A stretch of 48,279 nucleotides of DNA from Sphaerisporangium melleum (GTDB taxonomy: Bacteria > Actinomycetota > Actinomycetes > Streptosporangiales > Streptosporangiaceae), in the NCBI RefSeq assembly GCF_014646695.1, contig NZ_BMNT01000041.1:38304-86582 (forward strand), given 5' to 3'. Below, one piece after another: positions 39,306 to 46,939 of this stretch. Positions within the stretch are counted from its first letter, which is position 1; every line of letters starts with the position of its first letter. A model generated the notes under the pieces. It did no database searches. It saw nothing but the letters and a program-made list of their open reading frames with translations, and was not told the DNA's origin. The position numbers and the translations under genes are program-made.

Positions 39306-39656
39306 ACGTCATCACTCCGGGCCTGCGGGGACGCCGGCCGCGCAAAGGAATCCGGCCGGCATCTCCGAGGGGTCGGCCGAGGCGGCACGACCCCGCCGAC
39401 GCCCGGCTCGAGGTCGCCTACCGGCACCCGCCTTCCCCGGCCGGGCCGGCCGGGCGGGGATCACCAGTCGCCACCCCTCTGACCGGCCACGATGCCGTAT
39501 GCGGCCACCCGCGGGGCGCTGACACGTTCGGGTGGCAGGAAGTGGCCACCGGCGTGCAGCTTGCTGCCGCCGAATCGTCTGTTCCGCGGCCCCGGAATGC
39601 CGGAGAGTTGTTCTTGCAAGCAGCGAGAACAAAAGCCCTCCGGAAAGGAAAAGAAA
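39306..39656. other. Intergenic region between membrane protein and repeat peptide genes
   Basis: About 350 bases with divergent promoters expected for the membrane protein and the small peptide. Just before the peptide the sequence becomes A-rich. An inverted repeat at 39608-39632 has 7-bp arms TTGTTCT and AGAACAA with an 11-base spacer, 25 bases upstream of the peptide start. I see no other gene. Confidence 0.5.
39608..39632. promoter_or_regulatory. Inverted repeat upstream of the repeat-peptide gene
   Basis: Perfect 7-bp arms TTGTTCT and AGAACAA around 11 bases, ending 24 bases before the peptide ATG. Size and symmetry fit a dimeric regulator site. It is one of few AT-rich palindromes in the region. 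Role is inferred. Confidence 0.4.
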
Positions 39657-39776
39657 ATGACCTCCACCGCTTTCACCGCCGCCCGTTCCGCCGGTACCAC
39701 CTGGGACTCCTTCTCGCGCAGCGCGGGCACCACCTGGGACGGCCGCTCCCGGACCGCGGGCACCACCTGGGACTGA
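39657..39776 (+). CDS. 39-residue peptide with three SAGTTWD repeats (putative peptide precursor)
   Basis: A short gene with ATG at 39657, GGAAAGG-type ribosome site upstream and TGA at 39774-39776. After a nine-residue lead, the peptide has an 11-residue unit three times: RSAGTTWDSFS (10-20), RSAGTTWDGRS (21-31) and RTAGTTWD (32-39). The last copy ends exactly at the C-terminal Asp. The Gly-Thr-Thr-Trp-Asp core is invariant while linkers vary, and the DNA period is 33 bases. This layout is that of a multi-core precursor of a modified peptide. Thr, Trp and Asp would suit ester, amide or Trp crosslinks. I recognise no modifying enzyme beside it, only the unknown membrane protein and a peptidoglycan amidase. 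Not matched to a known family by me. Confidence 0.75.
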   Translation: MTSTAFTAARSAGTTWDSFSRSAGTTWDGRSRTAGTTWD

Positions 39777-40118
39777 ATAACCCGGAAAAGCCCGAACGGA
39801 AATACGCGAAGATAAATCGACGAACAAAGCGGATCGCCCGGGAGAGAAGAGAAAAGGCCCCCGGTGAACCGCGGCGAAAGCCCCGACCGACCGGCGCGCA
39901 GCCGGAAGCGACACGCAGCACGCGGCACGATCTCGGCCGCAGGGCGGCGCGGTGCAGACCCCGCCCATCGAAAGACTCCTCGTCCGGCCGGACGTGACCT
40001 CAGATGCCGGCCAGATCCAGAAGCGACGACGAGACCCCTGATCTCTGGCGGCAAGGCCGCCCAGGCGCTCACGCGGACGGCCGTGGCCGACCCGATCGAA
40101 CCCAGGGCAGGCGGGCGA
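39777..40118. other. Non-coding stretch after the repeat peptide gene
   Basis: About 340 bases between the peptide stop and the convergent amidase stop. The first 80 bases are A-rich, then GC-rich. Open frames are present but none has a plausible ribosome site or family features, and I found no strong hairpin. Confidence 0.45.
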
Positions 40119-42083
40119 TCAGCGCGGCAGGTCCAGTGAGGCGGGCAGGATCTCCACGTCGCCGGCCCGGACGAACGCCACCCGGTGCCCGAACTGGATC
40201 TGGAAGTAGAGCGTCCGGCCGCGCACCCGGCGATGCCCGGCCCGCTCGAACGTCGTCGCGTGGTAGTGCTCGCCGCGGGTCGCGAGCCCGACCGCGTACC
40301 GCTGCCCCGGCGAGATCGCGTACTGCAGCGGCACGATCGGCTGCACAGGCACGTCGAGCGGGTACGCCTCCGGCTCGGGGTAGGCCCTGCCGTACACCGG
40401 CACCGCGTCCCGGCCGGGCCGGGGGGTGACGACCAGGCCGGTGGCGTTCACGGCGGTCGGGGCGTCCTCCGGATTGTGGAACCAGGCTCGCTGGCCGAGG
40501 TACCAGATGGCCGTCCAGTCGCCCCTCCGCCCGGCGAGGGCGAACTGCTGGCCGGTGGTGGCACGGGCGCCGTGGTCGTACACCTGGTAGGTCGACTCGC
40601 CACGCGCCCGGCGCCCGACGTCCCTGACCAGGGGCGCGTCGGCGCGCGGGGCGATGTGCAGCCGGACCGAGGCCGAGCCGTGCGGCGGGCAGTCGGCCCC
40701 CTCCTTGCCGCAGCCGGTGTAGCGGGGGCGGTGGCGGCGGTAGTCGGTCCTGATCGTCACCAGGCCGCCGTGCGCGCCGGCCGTCGCCTTGATCGGCCGC
40801 CCGAGCAGGGCGAAGTAGTGTCCCCAGTCCCAGTACGGGCCGGGGTCCACGTGCATGCCGGGTACGTCGCGCGGCGCGGTGCCGGGAATGTTGTCATGGC
40901 CGAGAATGTGCGCCCGGTCGAGCGGGATGTGGTACCGCTTGGCCAGATGGCGCACCAGCCGGGCCGAACTGCGGTACATCGCCTCGGTGTACCAGGCGCC
41001 CGGCCTGGTCAGGAAGCCCTCGTGCTCGATGCCGATCGACCGGGCGTTGAAGTACCAGTTGCCGGCGTGCCAGGCGATGTCCCGGGTGCGGACGTGCTGG
41101 GCGATGTGCCCGTCCGAGGAGCGGATGGTGTAGTGCCAGCTCACGTAGGCGGGGTCGTCGACCAGCTTCAGCGTCTTGGCGTAGGTCTCCTCGGTGTCGT
41201 GGATGACGATGTACTGCACACGGGAGTCCCGCGGCCGGTCGGCGCGGTCGTGGTTGCCGTACCCGCCGCCGGGCAGCCGCCGGTGCGGTGCGGGCCGCCA
41301 CTCGCAGGACAGGCCGCTCGGGCACTCGGCGCGCCCGCCCTCGGCCTCGGGCAGTCCCAGACGCTCCACTTGGTCCATGCGCGGCGTGATCTGCGGCGCG
41401 GCGGGCAGCAGGACCTGCCCTCCGTCGTCGGTGATCCGGTTCGCACCCTCCTTGACCAGGGAGAATACCTCGTCGGCGAACCGGCTGGCGGTGCCGCGGT
41501 CACGGGCTCCGGAGTAGCGCGCGACCGCGCCGTACCACGCGGCCGGGTCGCGGTCCGCCGGCAGGCCGAGGTCGCGCTGGTGGCGGGCGAGCAACGCGGC
41601 GCCGCCGAGCACGTTGGCGGTGTAGTCGGTCAGCAGCGACCGGGCCGGGACACCGGTGAGCCGGGCGGCCTCCCCGGCCGTTCCCGTCGTTTCCGGCGCG
41701 CCCCGTTTCGACGCGGCGTCGCCGGGTGCCCGGCGCGGGTCGGTGAGGTGCATCGGCCCGTAGCCGCCCGCCACGCTGGGCAGCCCTCGGTTGCCGTCCC
41801 ATCGCGACTCCAGGTACGACACCCCGAGCAGCACCCGCTCCGGCACCCCGTACCTGGCCGCCGCCGCCCGGAACGCCTCCTGCCGCCCGGGCGCCCCCAC
41901 CGCGCGCCCGCCCTCGGGCGGTCTCGCCCGCCGCGGCCCGGTGACCGCGGGTTCGTGCCCGCTCCCGGACGGCCGGGCGTGCGGCCCGGGGTGCGGCGGC
42001 GCCGAGGCGCTGCCGGGAGTGGCGAGGGAGAGCAGCAGGGGAACCGCCGTGGCCGAGGCGACGGCCGCCGTCGTTCTGCGCAT
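40119..42083 (-). CDS. Secreted peptidoglycan amidase with N-terminal lysozyme-like domain
   Basis: A 654-residue exported protein. Residues 1-28 are a signal peptide (RRTTAAVASATAVPLLLSLA). A Pro/Gly-rich linker is followed by a transglycosylase-like part (YGVPERVLLGVSYLESRWDG, GGYGPMHLTDP) at about 70-200. Residues about 290-470 form an N-acetylmuramoyl-L-alanine amidase (Amidase_2) domain: VIHDTEETYAKTL, SWHYTIRSSDGHIAQHV, IGIEHEGF, and ILGHDNIPGTAPRDVPGMHVDPGPYWDW contain the zinc ligands and catalytic residues. The C-terminus has SH3-like segments for wall binding. ATG at 42083 has GAAAGGG upstream. It probably cleaves muropeptides in wall turnover or against rivals. Confidence 0.92.
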   Translation of the reverse strand: MRRTTAAVASATAVPLLLSLATPGSASAPPHPGPHARPSGSGHEPAVTGPRRARPPEGGRAVGAPGRQEAFRAAAARYGVPERVLLGVSYLESRWDGNRGLPSVAGGYGPMHLTDPRRAPGDAASKRGAPETTGTAGEAARLTGVPARSLLTDYTANVLGGAALLARHQRDLGLPADRDPAAWYGAVARYSGARDRGTASRFADEVFSLVKEGANRITDDGGQVLLPAAPQITPRMDQVERLGLPEAEGGRAECPSGLSCEWRPAPHRRLPGGGYGNHDRADRPRDSRVQYIVIHDTEETYAKTLKLVDDPAYVSWHYTIRSSDGHIAQHVRTRDIAWHAGNWYFNARSIGIEHEGFLTRPGAWYTEAMYRSSARLVRHLAKRYHIPLDRAHILGHDNIPGTAPRDVPGMHVDPGPYWDWGHYFALLGRPIKATAGAHGGLVTIRTDYRRHRPRYTGCGKEGADCPPHGSASVRLHIAPRADAPLVRDVGRRARGESTYQVYDHGARATTGQQFALAGRRGDWTAIWYLGQRAWFHNPEDAPTAVNATGLVVTPRPGRDAVPVYGRAYPEPEAYPLDVPVQPIVPLQYAISPGQRYAVGLATRGEHYHATTFERAGHRRVRGRTLYFQIQFGHRVAFVRAGDVEILPASLDLPR

Positions 42084-42672
42084 GGACGACCCTTTCTCGC
42101 GAGCGGGACGGGCGGGCGGGTACGCGGTGACGGATCGCGGGCCGGCACGTGCGAGAACGGAACGCGGGCCGGCACGCGCGAATGCCGGTCGCGGGCGCGG
42201 CGGGTCACCGCCGCGGAGCACGCCGCCCGGACATCGACGGCCACCTTACGTCGTCCGACCTGGTCATCCACTTGTTGTCGTGCGGCGTGTCAAAGAGTGC
42301 CCGAGGGAGACGCCGGATTCGACGGCAGAACATCGCTTTCGTGAGGTGCCGAGGGCATCGTCGGGCTTGCGGGTGGTGCGTAAGGGCCGCACCCGGATGG
42401 GGAGTGGCCGCTGTCGCATCGCATCGGCGTGGCGCCGAAGGCGTACGACTCGGGCCACGATGCCGGGCCGACATGCGGGGGCGGTCGCGCCGAGGCCGGG
42501 CGATGGGTGAAATGATGCGGGGCGGCGCCCCGGCACATTCGGGCCGTACGACCACGTACGCCCCGAACCGCCTGACCGGCGCCGTCGTAGGGACCACGCC
42601 GCGGCCGCAGGGCCGGGCGACGCGGCCGAGGGCGCCTGCCGGCGGGCGCCCGCATCCGACCGAGGAGCACAC
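42084..42672. other. Intergenic region between amidase and manA
   Basis: About 590 bases separating divergent genes. It contains a 27-bp direct repeat near the amidase and, at about 42260-42300, a less GC-rich patch (CTTGTTGTCGTG, TGTCAAAGAG) that could hold a promoter. No gene with credible codon pattern and start was seen. Confidence 0.45.
42131..42184. repeat. Two tandem 27-bp repeats upstream of the amidase gene
   Basis: Units at 42131-42157 and 42158-42184 share a CGCGGGCCGGCACG core and match at about 23 of 27 positions. They lie 48-101 bases upstream of the amidase start, so they fall in its leader or promoter. They may be a recent local duplication. Confidence 0.5.
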
Positions 42673-43788
42673 GTGCACCTGCTGACCAACCCCGTCAAGG
42701 ACTACGCCTGGGGATCGCGCACGGACATCGCCGAGCTCACCGGCAGGCCCGCGCCCGCCCCCGGCCCCGAGGCGGAGATGTGGCTCGGCGCCCACCCCGC
42801 CGGCCCGTCCCGGCCCACCGGTGAGGACGGGCGCACCTTGGCGGACCTCATCGCCGCCGAGCCGTCCGGCCTGCTCGGCCCCGCGACCCTGGACGCGTTC
42901 GGCGAGCGCCTGCCGTACCTGCTGAAGCTCATCGCCGTCGCCCAGCCGCTGTCGCTGCAGGTCCACCCGTCCGCCGAGCAGGCCGTCGAGGGGCACGCGC
43001 GCGGCGTCTACGGCGACCCGTGGCCCAAGCCCGAGCTGGTGTGCGCGCTCACGCCGTTCACCGCGCTCGCCGGATTCCGCCCCTTCGAGCAGGCGGCGAT
43101 GCTCATCGACCGGCTCGGCGTGCCCGGCCTCAAGGACGTCGTCTCCCTGCTGGAGGGCGGCGCGGTGCTGCGGGCCCTGGAGACGCTGCTCGACCGGCGG
43201 CAGACGGCCGAGCAGATCGTGTGGGCGGCCTCGGCCGTCCACCACCCCGACTACGAGCTGGTGGTGCGCCTGGCCCGGCGCTACCCCGGCGACCCGGCGT
43301 GCCTGGCCCCGCTGCTGCTGCGCCGCCACGACCTGGCGCCGGGCCAGGCGCTGTTCCTCGGCGCCGGGGTGCTGCACTGCTACCTCAAGGGCTTCGGCGT
43401 CGAGATCATGGGCGGGTCGGACAACGTCATGCGCGCCGGCCTCACCCCCAAGCCGCTCAACGTCCCCGAACTGCTGCGCATCACCGATCCGCACGCGGTG
43501 CCGCTCGCGCTGGAGGCCGGCGCGGACGGCGTGTTCCCGACCCCGAGCCCGGAGTTCCGCCTGCGCCGCCTCACCGCGACCGGCGAGGGCGGGGCCGTGT
43601 CGCCGGAGGGTTCGCTCCGGCTGGAGGGGGGAGTGCCGCGCATCCTGCTGTGCACCGAGGGCACGGCCACCGTGGGCGAGGTCCGTCTCGGCCGGGGCGA
43701 GTCCGTCTTCGTGCCCGCCGCCGAGCCCTTCGTCGCCGTGACCACGACCGGCACCGTCTTCGTGGCGGAACCCGGCGTGCCCAACTGA
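42673..43788 (+). CDS. manA: Mannose-6-phosphate isomerase, class I
   Basis: A 371-residue zinc enzyme interconverting fructose 6-phosphate and mannose 6-phosphate, feeding GDP-mannose and glycan synthesis. PVKDYAWGSRTDIAEL opens the protein. QVHPSAEQA and PKPELVCAL supply zinc ligands, and LGAGVLHCYLKGFGVEIMGG followed by SDNVMRAGLTPK is the active-site signature. GTG at 42673 has GAGGAG six bases upstream. In other actinomycetes manA sits near mannan or cobalt-lactate genes; here it is isolated. Confidence 0.95.
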   Translation: MHLLTNPVKDYAWGSRTDIAELTGRPAPAPGPEAEMWLGAHPAGPSRPTGEDGRTLADLIAAEPSGLLGPATLDAFGERLPYLLKLIAVAQPLSLQVHPSAEQAVEGHARGVYGDPWPKPELVCALTPFTALAGFRPFEQAAMLIDRLGVPGLKDVVSLLEGGAVLRALETLLDRRQTAEQIVWAASAVHHPDYELVVRLARRYPGDPACLAPLLLRRHDLAPGQALFLGAGVLHCYLKGFGVEIMGGSDNVMRAGLTPKPLNVPELLRITDPHAVPLALEAGADGVFPTPSPEFRLRRLTATGEGGAVSPEGSLRLEGGVPRILLCTEGTATVGEVRLGRGESVFVPAAEPFVAVTTTGTVFVAEPGVPN

Positions 43789-43978
43789 TCATCCCGGTGT
43801 TCCTCCCGCCGGCACCCGTTCCACTCCCGCCGCGACGCGCCTCACGGGCCGCCGCGACACGCCCGTTCGCTCGCGCGGCGGCACCGGAGCGGTCACGCGG
43901 CGTCACCTGGACGCGTAGGATCCGGCATTCAGGGGAGATTTCGGTGCGGCATGCCGACGGTGGAAGGCGAGGGCGTTC

Positions 43979-44638
43979 GTGAGCGTGGAATTAGGAGTCT
44001 GGTACGCGCGGACGCCGCTCACGCCGGAGGAGGCCACGCGCAAGTACCTGGCCGGCCGCGCCGCGCCCGCCGCAGCGGAGGCGACCTCCGGGACGGCCGG
44101 ACAGGCTCCCGCCGAGGCCGAGTCGCACCACGCCGGCGACATCGATGGGCAGTGGCCCGCTCAGCAGCCGCTCCCTCAGGCCGAGGGGGAGCCGCTCGCC
44201 GAGGCCGAGGCCGAGGCGTCCGCACCGGCCGGCGGGGAGCAGGTCCCCGAGGGCGACATGCAGGCGATCTTCGACCTGCTGGTCGAGGAGGGGGTCGTCG
44301 AGAGGCACGCCCAGCACGGCGTCCGGCCGGTCGCCCAAGATCCTCCTATGGAGCGGGTGACGCCGCTCGCCGAGGTGGCGGCCTTCTACGACGCGCTGAC
44401 CGGGGAGTTCCCCGACCTGACCGAAGGCGGCTACGCGAGCTCGCCGTGGGCCACGCCGCTCACGGTGGGCGAGGAGTTCCTCGTGATGTCCATCGTCTTC
44501 CCGCGCGCCGCCGAGGTGTGCCGCACCGTCCTGCATCTGGCCGCCGATCGCGGCTTCGTCTGCTTCGACCCCTGCCCGGATGATCTGTTCTTCGCCGGTC
44601 CGGAGGACCTGCTGCTCCGCGGCATCACCCTGTCCTGA
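43979..44638 (+). CDS. Hypothetical protein with acidic Ala/Glu-rich insert
   Basis: A 219-residue soluble protein of unknown function. The N-terminal ELGVWYARTPLTPEEATRKYLAG and the C-terminal half (AAFYDALTGEFPDLTE, SSPWATPLTVGEEFLVMSIVF, LAADRGFVCFDPCPDDL) resemble small actinobacterial proteins of about 150 residues that I know only as hypothetical. Between them, residues 30-90 form a low-complexity stretch rich in Ala, Glu, Gln and Pro that looks inserted. No membrane segment or catalytic motif is visible. It starts at GTG 43979. A hairpin follows the stop. Confidence 0.75.
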   Translation: MSVELGVWYARTPLTPEEATRKYLAGRAAPAAAEATSGTAGQAPAEAESHHAGDIDGQWPAQQPLPQAEGEPLAEAEAEASAPAGGEQVPEGDMQAIFDLLVEEGVVERHAQHGVRPVAQDPPMERVTPLAEVAAFYDALTGEFPDLTEGGYASSPWATPLTVGEEFLVMSIVFPRAAEVCRTVLHLAADRGFVCFDPCPDDLFFAGPEDLLLRGITLS

Positions 44639-44658
44639 AGCGGCCCTCCCAGGCGGCC

Positions 44659-44687
44659 GCCGGGCGAGGAGGACCTCCCCACCCGGC
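44659..44687. terminator. Hairpin between convergent genes
   Basis: GCCGGG and CCCGGC arms, a 3x3 internal loop, then GGAGG and CCTCC with a single-base apex. It lies between the stops of the acidic-insert gene and the DUF6879 gene. An apex of one base cannot form fully, so the inner stem would open partly. A plausible shared terminator. Confidence 0.4.
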
Positions 44688-44732
44688 GATCCGCGGCGAG
44701 TCCGGGCCGGGCAGAGCGATCTTCCCGTACGG

Positions 44733-45335
44733 TCACGGGGACCGCGGCGGGGGGAGCGGGGCTATCTCACGGGCGTGATAACCGGCGACATCCTCGGCCT
44801 GCTCGTAGAGGCCGGCCAGCGCGGACAGACAGGGTCCGATCACCTCGGGGTCGGTCACCCGGCGAGCCCCTGTGTGCAGGCCGGTCCGGTCGTACAGCAC
44901 CTCGTAACACAGTGAACGCGAGAAGATGACCAGTTCCGGCAGGGGAGCCTCGGCCTCCAGGTCGTGGACGGCCTCGGCGGGCAGCACCCTGATGCGCTCG
45001 CCCGCCCGGGCCCGGATCGCCAGGAAGTGCATCTCCCACTGCAGGTAGGGCGTGACCGGGGTCTCCACGATGCGCAGCCGCCGGAACTCCGGCATCTTCT
45101 CGTACATCGCCGCGAGCGGGGCGTAGCGGTCCTCCAGCAGCGCGAGCGAGCGGTCCCAGTCGCCGTCCACCATCGCGCGCCAGCTCTCGACGTCGGGCTC
45201 GGTGAACTCCTGGGCGCGTTCGAGCTTCCACATGGTGTCGAGGGCGGACTCGAAGACCGCGTCGAACTCTCGCTGGTAGGCGGCGACGGGCAGGGGGTGC
45301 CCGGTGGCGGACTGAAGGCGGTGGAACAGGTCCAC
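44733..45335 (-). CDS. DUF6879 family protein
   Basis: A 200-residue soluble protein. The order of elements matches DUF6879: an N-terminal helical half, then FRRLRIVETPVTPYLQWEMHF, GERIRVLPAEAVHDLE, PELVIFSRSLCYEVLYD and a final helical tail. The family is common beside XRE regulators and DUF397 genes in actinobacteria, with unknown function. GTG at 45335 has GGAGGAG just upstream. It lies about 180 bases after the M50 protease gene on the same strand, so it may or may not belong to the peptide-maturation cassette. Confidence 0.75.
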   Translation of the reverse strand: MDLFHRLQSATGHPLPVAAYQREFDAVFESALDTMWKLERAQEFTEPDVESWRAMVDGDWDRSLALLEDRYAPLAAMYEKMPEFRRLRIVETPVTPYLQWEMHFLAIRARAGERIRVLPAEAVHDLEAEAPLPELVIFSRSLCYEVLYDRTGLHTGARRVTDPEVIGPCLSALAGLYEQAEDVAGYHAREIAPLPPPRSP

Positions 45336-45514
45336 GTCTCCTCCGTTCGTGATGGTGGGCCGTACGGCCGCGGCAGGAGGACGGTGGGCGGTTCGGAACG
45401 CTCCAGTTCCCGCTGCCGGCCTTCCGGACATGCCGGGGCTGCGATTCTGCCGGGAATCTGCGTGTTATGCGGCTTTTCCGACCGGTCGCGTCCGGTGGGA
45501 CGGTGACGACGGAG

Positions 45515-46705
45515 TCATCCGCGCCCGGCGGGATCGCGCCGCGACGCGGTCAGGAGCCGGCGTACCCGCGCGCCGTGCCTGCCCCACCACGCCCGCGCCC
45601 ACAGCGCCTGGAACCCCACGATCACGGACACGGTGACCAGTGCGTCGGCCAGGGCGACGGGACTCGATGGCCGCCACAGCACGGCGAGAGCCCGGAGCAA
45701 CAGGGCCACCGTCGCGGGTAAGGTGACCAGCGCCGCGACCGCGACGCATCCGGCGGTCCCCAGGACGGCCAGGGGCGTGTACCAGCGCAGGACGCGGCGT
45801 TCCGCCGGGGGCATCGCCGTGAGCGGGTTGTGGCGACGGCGGCCGGAGAGCAGATAGCGCAGGTACGATCCCGAATCGCGGTACAGGTTGCGGCAGCCGG
45901 TGACGTCCTGCAGCACGAAGTACAGATCATTGCGCATGAACACCAGGAACTGCGTCGCCACCATGACCAGCGCGGTGAGCATGACGACCGGCAGCAGCGG
46001 GTGGCCGCCGGTGCTGACGATGAGGATCGCGCATATCGCGCAGATGGTGCAGTCCACCGCCATGCCGGCCAGGTAGACGGTCATCCGCACGCGGCGCTCG
46101 GCGAGCCAGATGCCGGAGACGTCGGTCTGGGCGGCCAGGAACTGCAGGCGGGTGCCGAGACGGATCCTGCCCGGTACGCCCGCGGCGCGGGCCGTGGTGA
46201 GATGCGCGAGCTCGTGCAGCAGGATGAGCGTCCACCCCACGACGATCTGGGTGAGCAGCACGAGCGTGCTCTGCGAGCTCCACAGCAGGTCATGCCAGTC
46301 CGGCATGGCCCACGGGTTGAGGGCGAGCGTGATCGCCCCGGCCGCGATGACCGCCCCCATCGCGGCGTGCAGCCACGGGCTCAGCGTCCACCGCACATGG
46401 TGGGCCCGCAGGCCGGGCAGTGTGGGCGGCGGCGGAGCGGGGGAGCCGGTCTCCTTCCCGTCCACGGCGGCGACCAGGCCCGCCTCGGTGAGCCCCGCGA
46501 CGAAGCCGCGGACATCGAGCCGGACACCGGTCTCCTCCAGCAGGCGCTGCCCGGCCTCCTCGACCGATCTGCCCTCCTGGAGCAAGCGGATCGCCCGTAC
46601 CCCGGCGTGCGGCACGGCGACGAAATCCCCCGATTCGACCCGGCCGACGATCCACTCGTCCCCGTCACGCCGGAATCCGACCTGGTGGAACCGGACCAAG
46701 GTCAT
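45515..46705 (-). CDS. M50-type membrane metalloprotease with N-terminal PqqD-like domain
   Basis: A 396-residue protein. Residues 1-83 form a PqqD-like winged-helix domain (GRVESGDFVAVPHAGVRAIR, LLQEGRSVEEAGQRLLEETG), the type that binds leader peptides in ribosomal peptide pathways. A Pro linker leads to a multi-pass membrane part with about six helices. LHELAHLTTARAAG gives the zinc-binding HExxH (His164, Glu165, His168), and MRNDLYFVLQDVTGCRNL supplies the distal Asp region of peptide zinc metalloproteases. ATG at 46705 has GGAGGG upstream. It follows the precursor gene across a hairpin and probably cleaves or exports the modified peptide. Confidence 0.88.
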   Translation of the reverse strand: MTLVRFHQVGFRRDGDEWIVGRVESGDFVAVPHAGVRAIRLLQEGRSVEEAGQRLLEETGVRLDVRGFVAGLTEAGLVAAVDGKETGSPAPPPPTLPGLRAHHVRWTLSPWLHAAMGAVIAAGAITLALNPWAMPDWHDLLWSSQSTLVLLTQIVVGWTLILLHELAHLTTARAAGVPGRIRLGTRLQFLAAQTDVSGIWLAERRVRMTVYLAGMAVDCTICAICAILIVSTGGHPLLPVVMLTALVMVATQFLVFMRNDLYFVLQDVTGCRNLYRDSGSYLRYLLSGRRRHNPLTAMPPAERRVLRWYTPLAVLGTAGCVAVAALVTLPATVALLLRALAVLWRPSSPVALADALVTVSVIVGFQALWARAWWGRHGARVRRLLTASRRDPAGRG

Positions 46706-46732
46706 GGTGGCGCGTCCCTCCAGAGACGAGAA

Positions 46733-46762
46733 ATCGGTAGGCGGGGGCACCCGCCTACCGAT
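46733..46762 (-). terminator. Hairpin between precursor and protease genes
   Basis: A perfect 13-bp stem, ATCGGTAGGCGGG and CCCGCCTACCGAT, with a 4-base loop (GGCA on the plus strand). It starts ten bases after the precursor stop on the minus strand and ends before the protease ribosome site. It is placed to end most transcripts after the precursor, giving more precursor than protease, a pattern common in peptide operons. Confidence 0.8.
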
Positions 46763-46771
46763 CGCCGTCGA

Positions 46772-46894
46772 TCAGTTGGAGTTGCCAGAGCTGTCAGCGG
46801 TGGTCTCGATCTTGTCGAGCCGGCGGATGATGATCGTCGCCTTCGCTTGGCTCTCGTTCCCGGTGGGATGGATCTGGTGATCGTCGTGCGACAT
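46772..46894 (-). CDS. 40-residue putative RiPP precursor peptide ending in SGNSN
   Basis: A small gene between a ThiF/E1 gene and a PqqD-M50 gene, with GGGGGAAGG upstream of ATG 46894. The leader part begins MSHDDHQIHPTGNESQAKA and continues with a hydrophobic-basic stretch TIIIRRLDKIETT (residues 20-32). The C-terminus is ADSSGNSN. The IIIRRLDKIE region looks like a leader recognised by a PqqD-like domain, since it could pair as a beta strand. The final GNSN resembles the GNAN end of the microcin C heptapeptide, whose terminal Asn is adenylated by the ThiF-like enzyme MccB. No Cys is present, so thioether or disulfide products are excluded. The gene is too short for usual gene finders. Confidence 0.75.
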   Translation of the reverse strand: MSHDDHQIHPTGNESQAKATIIIRRLDKIETTADSSGNSN

Positions 46895-46939
46895 TTCGGC
46901 ACCTTCCCCCTGAAGAGGCCTCCCGGCTTGCCGGACGGA

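Noticed and set aside
39461-40072. Minus-strand frame with repeated SQVVPA segments opposite the SAGTTWD peptide
   Set aside because: The repeats are simply the antisense of the three SAGTTWD codon blocks; no ribosome site or family feature supports it.
46702-46902. Alternative 66-codon frame over the small precursor gene
   Set aside because: Arg/Ser/Pro-rich shadow that passes through the hairpin; the 40-codon frame has the better ribosome site, composition and position.
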